Assembly (NCBI GenBank): GCA_026874595.1 | Contig: CM049318.1 | Coordinates: 23,684,456-23,748,455 of the forward strand | Direction: 5' to 3' | Source of the DNA: Sipunculus nudus | Lineage: Eukaryota > Annelida > Sipuncula > Golfingiida > Sipunculidae | DNA: 64,000 nucleotides | In this document: piece after piece, positions 48,301 to 60,300 of the stretch | Layout of the letters: every line of letters begins with the position of its first letter | Position numbering within the stretch: position 1 is the first letter of the stretch | Notes under the pieces: generated by a model | What the model was told of the DNA's origin: nothing | What the model saw: the letters and a program-made list of their open reading frames with translations, nothing else | The model's database searches: none | Translations under genes and position numbers: made by a program

Positions 48301-51300
48301 TGAAATTTTGCTTGTGTATATATCTTGGATAGTTTCTCGTTCAAATAACAGGTGGCGCCACCTACAATCGTGTTTATGTGGCAGAGATCCATTCTGATAT
48401 TTAACACGTGTAACTCTATATCCCCTTGCCACTCAATCCATGCCTCACTTCACCCGTCCTTCTCTGATTTTGGCGGATACAGGTAGTCGCTTGTCGACTA
48501 CCTGTATTCTAGTTTATAAATAGGCAGTAAAGGAGGTGGGAGACCTCAGAACATGATTTTGGGATACAAGCTAAAACTGTCATTTGGAAAACCTGAAGTA
48601 GTGTTGTATTCGTTTGTTGCTTTTTTTTAGTATCATGGTTTATTTGTTTAGTTTGAATAAAGTGTTCCTCACTTTAAATTTGTTGAGTACATTTCTGTAA
48701 TGCATTTAGCTGTGTAACAATAAAACATAGTTAAACTGCAAGTCATAGGTGGGGATAAGTAAGGTTTTAGGCAGTTAAAGGCAGTTTTAGGCAGGTCATA
48801 ACCTCTTTTACGCAGTTAAAGGCAGATTTTAGGCTCTGCCCTGCCAAAAACAGGTTTTGGGCAGCCTAAAACCCAACCCTGAATGTGCTTATAAGACTAT
48901 AACATCATTCATTGGCAATTCATGTCAGGAAAGTAGAGACAGCTACTACTTTACACATAAAAAAACTAAAAAAGCAAATTTGTGGCATTTATGTCTTCCG
49001 GTTCTGCCTCATGTTTTCCTTCATGCTTGCCTTAATCAATGTTTTAGTTTTTATTTTCACCAGAAGATTTCTCCACATGTCATAGTGGCTGTGTTCAAGT
49101 TTTCATTGCCCCTGAAGATGTCTCCACTTGTCATAATTTTTTGTTGTAATTTGGAACAAAATTTTATTTTTGAGCTGGTGAGAATAAATTTTCAGACAGA
49201 TACTCCAAAACCAATCCTAACCAAGGTGTGCATAAGAACAATCACCAGCCACATATTAGAATGAAATCTGATAATATTTAGAAAAGTTATCACACGGAAA
49301 TGAAAACCTGATTGACAGACTAACGGACAAACAGAAAAACCCAAATCAATGTCCCCTGTTCCAAGGGGGGACAATACGCAGAGAAAATTTCTTAATTTTT
49401 CACATCTCCAGATGTAGACGGAGTTCTGAACATACTTAAAACAGAAACTGTATTCATAGCCAAGTGAATATCCTTGTACACTAGATAATTACAAAATAAT
49501 CCTTTATTTCGTGTCATGTGGCAAGTCAGTTATCAATAATAATTATGTTAAAATAACAATTTAACACGGAAGGTTTATGGCCAGAAAAAAGTTTATATAA
49601 TCTGAGGTATATATATGTATATCCTTGTTGATGATGGTTTTATATGCTTGTTTCAATGTAATATTTACAGATGCATATAACTATGCTTTCTGAAATGCAT
49701 TTATATAATTCAACAATGGTGACACACAGATGCAGGTTTAAAGAGCACTGTGTCATGTAGAGATTGTAGACTGTGCATGGTTATCTTTTTGTTTGTGAGG
49801 GTTTCAAATTTGCAATTTTCTCAAAAGGTGAATTATGGTGAAAATAAAACTTTTGTAAATAAGAGGTCCTATTATCAAAGGCAAAGTTGTAAACTAAAAG
49901 GTTGACACTATGAATGAAATAGATTGTGTATGTTTAAAGATTGATATTATAAATGATATCATATCTTTACAATTGTCTGCCATTTATGAAAAATATGTTT
50001 TGTTTGTAAGATATTCTGCATATAATATATCATACAATTAATTCACATTATAATGGTTATACTTTGTGTAAAATCTTTTGTATAGTAAGATCGTGAAAAT
50101 GGAACCCTCAGGAATTGCTGAAAAAGTAAAAATCGCGAAATTTTAACCCTGTGAATATGAAGCTACCACAGTATGATAACATGGCATGTGGAAAGGTAGA
50201 ACATATGTTAAGACTGAACTTAAGAATATTATTTTTTTTCATAGTTGCATAGTTAATTTTAAATTTTGTGAGTCTCGTTTTCACCTGTCTTGAGAAAAAC
50301 AAGAAATTATCATTATGTCTGTGACCTGAAACTGGATAATATTTAGGAAAGTTGTCTGTTTCAACATTATTGTATCGATTGACCATTCCAATGAGGGTGT
50401 GTGCTGCCATAATTGTTGTCTTTTATTCTCTTTTTATCAGAACTTTCTGTGTTAATCAGAATCAAATGTGACCACTGTGATCCTTTAGGATCTCCTTGGG
50501 GTTACCCCCACCTTATTGATGCTCACTGAGTGGCATATAGTATGTGCAATGAGGCTTTTGGTTCATGTTTCTAAGCTTTGCCATTGTCTTCCTGTATACT
50601 AAATATATTGAACAAAACCTCAATTTATGTGTACCTGACCTCTCTTTGCAGTGTCCTACATCATGCAGTGTATACAAGAATTACAAGTACAACTTTCAAA
50701 ATATCCAGTGTCATGTAACATTAAAATTCATGGAAATGTTCTACTTGCATGTAACATAAAATAATAACCATGCTTCATTAATACAACTTAAGTTATACCT
50801 AGCATGTGTCAAAGTAACCTAAAGTGTAAATACTTTGGTGAGGAGTTTTTGTCCCCTGCTTCCTAGGAATGAGGGACATTGATTTTTATCTACCAGTCTG
50901 TGCATCTGTCTGTCCGAACATCACGTTTTCATTTCTGTGCGATAACTTTCCTTAATATTATCCAATTTCATTCAAATTTTTGTCACTGATTGCTCTCATG
51001 CATACCTTGGTTGGGATTGGTTTTGGAGTGTCTGTCTGAAAACTTATTCTCACTAGTTCCAAAACAAAAAAATGAAATTTTGTTCCCATTTAACAACCAC
51101 AATTATGACATGTGGGGACATCTTCAGGCCAGAATAAAACTAAAACATTGATAAGGCAAGCGTGAATGACAACAAGAGGCAGAAGTGGGGGACATAAATT
51201 CCACACATCTCCTTGTTTTTCCATTCTTTAAATCTTTTTTGAAACAAACACTGAGATCTACCCATTTTTGTTTGTAGGTTCAGTGACATTCCAGCCAGGC

Positions 51301-54300
51301 CTGATGACCACTCCTCATACAGCTACTCCCCGTGTGTTCCATTCACCAAGACCAGGAATGACTCTCGCACATCAGGCTGCACAGGAGTCAATGTGAGTGA
51401 TCAGTTTTTGGTCTTGCTTGTTTTAGTAACATTGAATGGATCTCTCTGCCTAAAACCCAGAATTAACTTGGCACCATACAGAAAACCTGCATATATAAGT
51501 TTCTTCTTGAAACATGGTATATGAAGTATGTTTCAGTCATAAGACAACAGTTTACGTGCTAATATAAATCAGGTGCAAGTTACTGTGTAACCACAGATCC
51601 CTTTGTGAGCATAACACCATATTCCTTCTTTGCTGTTTTCCATTATTAGTACCATGCGCATATAATCATGAACTGCATATGTGGGGTGGTTATCTTTTCA
51701 CAGCAAAATGAAAATACCCAGGATCAGATGACTTTGTTGATGTTGAAACAGACATATTTTTTCTTGAGAAGGCATTTGCACTTCTTACTTTAAGGGTTCT
51801 GGACATACCTATTCTGGACATTCCTGGAAAGAGAAGTTAGATGTGTCAGTTGTATTTAATGTGTCTGTAAATCCTTGACAGACTCTACATATCATTATTG
51901 CATCATTCTTTGTTCTTTTACATGTAAAATCAGATAAAAAATTTAATGATAATTAGCCATGGCTTTTATAAGAGAAGGTCATTCTTCTATAATGATATAC
52001 TGTCAGAAGTGATTCCCTCCCTTTCAGTTGGTGCAACCTTTTTTTAAGGGTCTAAGACCAATTTTTGTGGCCTGGTTCCCTCAGTCCCTTTTCTGAACTT
52101 GGGGACCTTTTTTTAGCTCAGCTGACTTTCAGTCATGCTGGGCTATAGTGATGGGTCTTTGTCCGGCGTCCTTCCGTCTGTCCGTCCGTCCGGCCGGCCG
52201 TCCGGCCGTTAGCAGGGCACAAATCGTAACCGTAGGGGCTAGGGCCATGAACCCTATGCAGTCTTAGAGGTTATAAAAAGATCTCCTTGCAAACCTGAAA
52301 TTAGGTCACTGCGACCTATATTCTCGAAGTTATGGGGTGTGTTCGCACCCCCCAGAAATAACTCTTTGAGACAAAATTTTCATCCCAAACCTTCCATCTT
52401 TCACATACAGCTCACCTACCAACAGGGGAAGAACCATAATTTTTTTGAGGTCAAAAGGTCAAAGGTCAAGGTCACAGGGGCCTCTTCTTTGAAAAGCCTG
52501 TGGATGCATTTTAAGCCAACCCTTTCATCCCAATTCTTTGATCTTTCACATATAGCTCACCTACTAAGTTGGAGAAGAATCCTATAGATTTTGAGGTCAC
52601 AAGGTCAAAGGTCAGGGTCACAGGATCCACTACTTTGAAAAGGTTGTGGACACATTTCATTGATTTCAAGCTAGACTTTTCATTCCAAACCTTCCAGCAC
52701 TGATATCGCTTCTCTGCCAACAGGGGAAAAGACCTGTTGATTTTGAGGTCAAAGGTCAAGTTCACAGCACCCACTTCTTGCGTGGAGTCTTTTTCAGGCA
52801 AACTTTTCAATCTGTACCTTCAATCTGTCATATATGGCTTACCTACCAATAAGGGAAGAAGCCTATTGATGTTGAGGTCAAAAAGTCAAAGGTCAAGGTC
52901 ACAATATTTAATTGTTCTAAATGCTTGTGAGCATATTTCAAGTGTAACTGTTCAACCCAAACCTTCAGTCTTTCACATATGCCACATCTATGCATCACTC
53001 AGTTTGACTCAAACTTCATATTTATGGGTCTTTTTGCTTGAATAAATAACTTATTGATTTTGGGGTCAGCTGGTCAGCAGGTTAAAGGTTGCAGGTCAAA
53101 GTTATTCACCCATTGGTTGCAAAGTAATTACACCAGATTTAAGTGGTTAGTAGTTACCCATCATTTAGAAAGAATCCAGTTGATATATGGGCAAAAGGCC
53201 AAGGTCATAGGTCAGGGATGTTCTAAATTACTTATTTTATAGACCATCTCTATTTTTCTTGTATATATAACCATCCCACTCCAGCTGGTACATCTCCCTG
53301 TGTGGCTGTAATTGTGAGTGACGCTGGTGACATATGACTCCCTTTTGTATCAGCCTATTAAGTGATAAGGCTCAGTGATAAGTACCTCGTTACTTCATAA
53401 CAAAAACACTGTTGTCAGAATGCTTCAGCCAGGCATTATGACTATGAGAGTATAGTATTAAGGTTTAGCTACTGATTTATAAGATGATGGGAACATTTTG
53501 CAGTTTATTTTATGGAATCCTAGCAATAAACTTAGTTTCCTAGATATCTGAATATTTTAATATATATCACCACATATAAAAGCAAGTGTTTGTTCTCATA
53601 ATATGTGGATGTGTACCTTGATTTAGGATGGCTTTTTGTTTTATTTCAAGACTCTTAGTCATGCTTTCTGCATTTCTTTTCTTTCAGGTTTGGCAGTTTA
53701 CCTACCCTGCTGACCCAATTGAAAAGCAGAGTGATAATAAAAAATATTGGACTTACACTTTTTACAATTGCATATCTATAAATCTGATATGAGGGCCTGG
53801 ACATGCCTTTTGAATTATTTTGGGCATCCATTACTGGATAATTTGCCCCAAGTTTGGTCTCTTATTGGAGAATGTGGGATATCAAATGTCATACTTGTCA
53901 GAAATCCATTTTGTCTGCCAGTTAGCCACCTTAGAAATTCTTTCTTCAGTGCAGTTTCAGTAATTAGCTCAGCTGACTATAAGTCATCTGAGCTATAGTC
54001 ATGGTCCATTGTCCGTCGTCCGTCCGTCTGTCGTTCCGTCCGTCTGTCCGTCTGGATGTCCGTCCATAAGACTGGCACGTTTTGACACCGTTGAACCTAC
54101 GAATCTGAATTTCGGCATACAGTTAGATGTCTCCATAATCTCCTACCATGCCAAAAATTGGGTCAATAGGACTTCGTATCTTTGAGATATTAATGAAAAA
54201 CCTCAATTTTTTATCAGAAATCTATTTTCACACTTCAGGACTGCCTAATATCAAAACCACTCATCTGGTTTTCTTCATATTTACCATAAATATTCCTCTA

Positions 54301-57300
54301 TATAGTTCCTATGTATATGCCAGATATTAAGTCAGTATTATATAATTTAAAAAAGTTATGGGCCCAAACATAATGGACTTTGTAAAAAAATCAGGAAGAT
54401 ATTTGGTCACTTAAGACCAAAAGTGTTAAAGGTAGGGACTTTTTTCCAGTAATACAACTTTAATTTATCAAAATTTAATTGTATACCAAAAATTAGATCA
54501 AAATTTGTTAAATTTTTTTAAATATTGGCCAAAAATATAAAATTGGTACCTTAAATTTTGCCCAACTTTGGCCATGGCACGTTTTTTTCCTGTAAGTACT
54601 GTGGATTTAATTTTCACACCATGTATACATAAGGATTTAATCTGTTAAAATCTGAAATTTGAAAATAAAAGCTGCAAAATTAGGCTAGTTATTGAATTTT
54701 TTTGGAGGCTCTTGTTGTATTCCCTTACATTGTCAAGCAGTCCACTTTGATGACTGTAGGTCATTCAGTGCACATCTCTGTGCTCCCCAGGCTGTTGACA
54801 TAATTTTAGATGTCCCCAAAATCTTCTACCATACCGAAAATTGGGTCATTAGGACTTTGTTCCTTTGAGATATTAAGGAAAAAAAACTGTTTTCCATTAA
54901 AAAAGCCATTGTTACACCTCAAGGCTGCCTAATATCAAAACCACTGATCTGTTTTTGATCGTATTTAGTATTCACATTCTTTTATACATTTTCTATGAAC
55001 ATATCAAAAATTAGGTCAGTATTGGGTATTATTTTGAAGTTACGGGCCAAAACATAATGCAATTTTTTAAAAAATCAGGAAATATATTTATTCACCTAAC
55101 ATGAGAATTGCTGAACCTAGAGACTTTTTTTCAGGAATGTAACTTTATTTAATCAAGATTCAATTGTTTACCCAAAATTAGATCTGAATTTTGCAAATTT
55201 TTCAAGTTATTAGCATAAATAAAAAATCAATACCTTAAATTTTGTCCAATTTTGACACTGTTGATTTAATTTTCCCAGCATATATGCATAAGGATTTTAT
55301 CTTTTAAAATCTGAACTTTCAAAAGAAATTGATTGGAATTAATAGCTTTTATTCATGTTTTCATACACCATGTCAAGTGTTGTTTACATCTAGCCCACCT
55401 AGTAGTACAGCCTTCACTTGCATTATGTAACCCATCCCAGGCAGCTTACCTTGGCCCAGCTTGGCCACTACTAGCAGGCTTCCTCTCTGCCCTGCACTCA
55501 TCCCCCCCCCCCCAGCTGGTGCATAAACTAGATGAATGTTATAATTTTTCTGTATTTTATTTTATTCTTGGACATGCTACATTTTAGATTTTGTATTGAA
55601 CCACCAGGGTTACAATGATTAAAGTGTACATTTAATTGTGTCCACAAAGTGGTGTATTGCTGTGAAAGTGTGGATGTTCATGAGGTAAGTAATTCCTTAC
55701 TTCAGAAGAGTAAAAACTTCACCAGGTGTGAAATTGACTATTAATTCCAGTAATTAATTAAAACTGGGATAGTAATTAGCACAATGATATTGTTTCTCCC
55801 TCATTCAACCAACAGTGTGTATACTTTATTTGAAAAGATGTTTTATTTTATCAAATTTACTTTTATTTTATTTTGGTGAATAAAATTAAGCATGTCCTGA
55901 AAACTCCAATGTGCAAACTTTTTAATAGTGATTCAAGGAATATTCTTGTAGATGCCATGTTGTGGCATTATTTTCTTTTAAAATCAGTTTAAACATTTAT
56001 GATTTAAAAATAATAAAATATATGTGTATGCATAATATGACCCAATGTTTTTTACTCTGTATATATAATGATTGCAACTTTTGCAACAATTCTAATATTT
56101 TAACTTATATTTTCAGGTTTTTTAATTAAAAATTTATAAACCTGTAAATAAAAAAATGATTCAGATAAAAATTTCTTAATGGAAAAAGTGGATCTGCTTA
56201 AAAAAAATAGGATTATATATAAACTAAAATGCATTATTCTCTTGAAAGTGAAATAAAGGTATTAGTCCATTCTGTCCACTTGCCTGTGCATCTGAAAATT
56301 TTCGTATGCAACACAGTATCTCAAAATTGTTACTGTTTTTCTTCATGACAGTCTTGTCAGAGTATTAGTTTGCAATCATATATTTAGAACTTTACCATAA
56401 CCAAGTAGGAGGGCCCCTTTCCTTTTAGCTTTTCATATTCTTATATAAATGAAAAAAATTACAATAGAATATTTCTACATCCACCTTCGTGCTGCCCTCA
56501 CTCTTTTCCTTCTCCGAACCCCATCCCAAAGTCAGCCTCAGTAAGCAAGAACAAGATGAATCAGATATATTCATACTTTTATATTTTGTATAACTATTCA
56601 TCCATAGGTACCTATGTACATGCCAGAATTATGTCAATATTGTGTAATATGTAGACATAGTGGGCATCACAATAATGTACCTTGTCAAGACTAAAGAGAT
56701 ATTGTGTCATACAGTCACATATTCATAAATCACTTCATCAGCATAGTTAATCATAACATCATATCTGTCAAATTGAACGCTTGCAGACTACCATACACTT
56801 TAGATCCTTCAACAAATAGCCTTATCATCATTCTACTACTGCTTATTACTGCTGTCATTGCATTCATATTTGCTCAAATATATCACAATTTTCAACCCCT
56901 CCTAAATAAATAAAAAATAAACCACTTTATTTGACTCTATTAATCCATCAGTCAGGTAATTTCATTTATCATTTACTCACATATTACATTACATTCCTTT
57001 ATAATAGCCCAACATGTACATGATATTCATAAGCTTTATCGACTCGATATAGTATCACAGTGGAGAAACATTTATAGTCCAATCACAATCAGCTGAGCGC
57101 CGTGACCCATGGGTCCCTTGTTTTTCTGTAATGTTTGGTCCGATTTAGAGAATGTTTGTTGTGTGATTTCAGACTTGTCAGAAGTCCAATATGGACACCA
57201 GGCAACCATCTTTTAATTCCTTTTGATCATTTTATCTCAAGAACAGTTAAAGTGAATGCAGTTGGATGTATAATAATGTAATCTTGTAAAGGATTGGGTC

Positions 57301-60300
57301 AAATATTTCTGAATAAATATTACCATCATTTATAAAAGTACAGTACAGTTGGCTTGTATTGAATAAAAATTCACACAGAAGCACCTGTTTCTCAATAATT
57401 CTTGCATGTATTTCCTTGATTTTTGCTATATATTTTGATCTTATATTTGCCCTTTGTGGTGTTCCTTTTGAGACTGACAGGTTTCAAGCAAGCTGTTGGA
57501 ATAGTTCCTGATAGCTTAACAATCATGCATTTTCCTCAGACCATCAATTCACTGTGTTTTAACCAGACATAGGTGATATATATTTCTGTTGTCATAGAAA
57601 ATTTTCAACAAATTGGCAAATTGGTTCTTCAAAATTTGACTGGAAGTTGTGAATCTCAGTCCATGATGTCACAGGTCATGCTTGGCAGCTGAGCATCATG
57701 ACCCATGGGTCACTTGTTTAGGTTTTGTTATTAGTCCTCCTTGGTGGGACCCTTCCTTTTCCCAAATCCTGGATCTCCCCTTACCTTATGGTTTGTACAA
57801 AATTGTAAAAAAAAGTTTGTAAAAAAAATTGTTAAATTTGTTTCCAAATATTATGTTTTAAGATCCACTCTAGCTTATATATGCACCTTATAATTTACAG
57901 AGGTGAATGAGAACCCCATAACATCAAATGACCTGTTGTAAGTGTTTAATGTAACATTACTTTAAAATGATTATAAACAAGATGGGCATGGACCAGTTCT
58001 TTATCTTCTTAAGTATCATCAACCAGTGGCATCAGTCTGGTGTTCAGTGGATGGCAGATGCTACATTGTGACACCTGAAATCTGAAACATTTCCACAGAA
58101 TTCCAGAACAGCTTGAACACAGGTCCCCTTTATACATGGAACTTAATTTAAATTCTTGTCAGTGTCATCTATATTTACATCAGTTCCTCTTCACATTTGA
58201 CATACTAATCTATCTGTAATTCATGCCAGCTCTGCATGTGATGAATTTGTGTGATTGTAGCTGTGTCGTAAAGTGAAGGAAGCTGGGATATACTACAGTT
58301 TGGGAGACGGTGGCCATGTCCAGTTTCAAGGGGATGTATTTTCTGACCAGTTATCTCTTGTTTATGATGGATTTAGTATTCAGGAAGAGAGGTAAGCAGC
58401 TGATAAAAACACAATTACTATTGTTTTATTTAACCACATGGTGGCTACTACAGTTAAACCTTGAAATTATAATCTGCAACAGGACCTTAATAAAGTGGTC
58501 TCATTTTCAAGGTGGTCGTTTAAGGGAGGTCTTATATAAAAAGCAAACAAGGATCAGGACCGTGATCAGATGGCCATTCTTTTGAGGTGGTCACTTAACT
58601 GGTTTGGTCATTAGGTGGGGGGTGACTGTGTTATATGGTTTAATTCATACATTTCATATTTAATTAAATCTGTTCTAAATAATTCACAAATTTAAATGTA
58701 TTATTATCATGGTTTTTGTTTAAACAGCTAAGGCTGAAGAGATTTTCACAGATTTCCCAGTCAGTTTTAAAGAAAAAATTGATAAATTATCTCAATTTTT
58801 CTTTTGAATAAAGCCTAGAATAAGATTAGGGAAAAAGGAAGTAAATTGCAGTGCAAATTACTGAGTATTGACAAGAAAAAATCTTATTTTTACTCAGTTG
58901 ATTAACAAATTACATGTCTAGTAAAGCCCATACCTGACAACATGCAACACGCAGGGGTCAAAATGCATGGGGATCGTGACAAATTCAAAACATGCTAAAG
59001 TGTTTTTGACACATGACACATGTCAGATTGGATGGTAATAACCAAGCGCCTGTCATATGTTTTTTTTCTCTGTATAAAAATAGTACTCTTCATAATCACT
59101 GTTGGTTTAATTGTATGCAAGTATCTTTCTTTTATGGGGAAAAACATATTTTAAATATGGCAGAACTTACCATGAAAAGTCACAATTCTTACTGATATTT
59201 ATATATTTGTGTTGCTTTGTTGCATGTTATCTTTTCAGAAAAACATCAATAATTATAGTTAACTAAATTATAAAAAAAAGTTCTGTCTGCAGCTTACTCT
59301 TTAATGTGTGTGCTAGGGAGGGTAGCGCTCTGTAATGTTATGTCATTACCAGGAATTAGCATGTGGCAAGTGCATGTCATGTGTTAAAAAATGGCTACAG
59401 GAAAAATTATTGACATGTCACGCATGTGGCAGGCACATGACGCACACGTTAGTCTGATTGGCTTAAAATTAAAAGACTGAAACAACTTTTTTCCAGATTT
59501 GATGCATGATGCTTGAAATGCACATTATTGTAATTTGGGCTAAAGAGGATGAAACAGAGATACATATACTTGTTCATTACATATAAAACATCATGGTTAA
59601 CCTATTTTTTGCCAAACCTGTAGTGTTTAAAATATATTTATAAAGCAAAATATGAACATTTAGTTCAGCAAATATCCACAGTATTCCTCAGAAAATATAT
59701 GTCTTGAGATAACTTATAGATATACTTGTGTAACTGGGACAATGGTATATTGCTTTGCAGTATAATGTTGCTAATATGCTGAATAAAGCTTATCATCTAT
59801 TATCATGACTGTACCATTAAAAAAACATTTTCCTAACCACAAAAAAAGAGAAATGAAACTAATATTTGGATTGTTCATCCTTGTTATCTTTGCAGGTCAA
59901 CAGTTCACCTGAGGTGCTCACCCGATGAAGGAAGGCTTGAAGCACAAGGAAAGACAGATAATGGTTATGTAAGATTATGTTTCCTGTCTACATAAACACC
60001 ATGGTAAAAACAGATTTGACTAGAGACAGATAATATTATGTTTTCCTGTCTACATAAATGCCATGGTAAAATCAGATTTGACTTCAGTTTCATTTTTCTA
60101 ATAATTTAAGTTGAGAAGAAAACTTCAAGGTCCAGATTAATTTCATTGATAGAATACTGCAAAAGAACTCTCAACCTTGAAATTCACTGAAAAATGTGTA
60201 TAATATAATCAGCTTTTGATATGTCCTGAACATAGATACTGTGGTTCCCTTCATAATCACGAGGTTTAAATTTCACGATCTCACAAAACAGTAAACTGCA

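Larger units (their letters stand above)
44183..48881. mobile_element. hAT-type composite insertion, 4.7 kb, with 8-bp target duplication
   Basis: The left end begins CAGGGTTGGCAAGTTTTAGG; the right end, on the other strand, begins CAGGGTTGGGTTTTAGGC. The direct repeat AATGTGCT flanks both sides exactly (44175-44182 and 48882-48889). An 8-bp target duplication with CAGGG-type ends is the hAT signature. The subterminal regions are rich in GTTTTAGGC and GGCAG repeats. No transposase frame was recognised. The inside holds a LINE fragment and two copies of the 280-bp tandem element. It lies in intron 1 of the M6PR-like gene. Confidence 0.8.

Noticed and set aside
52337-53045. Short frames with SQRSRSQYL or KRSKVKVTG motifs as RNA-binding proteins
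   Set aside because: They come from AAAGGTCAAAGGTCA repeats in the dispersed element, which recur at 63700.
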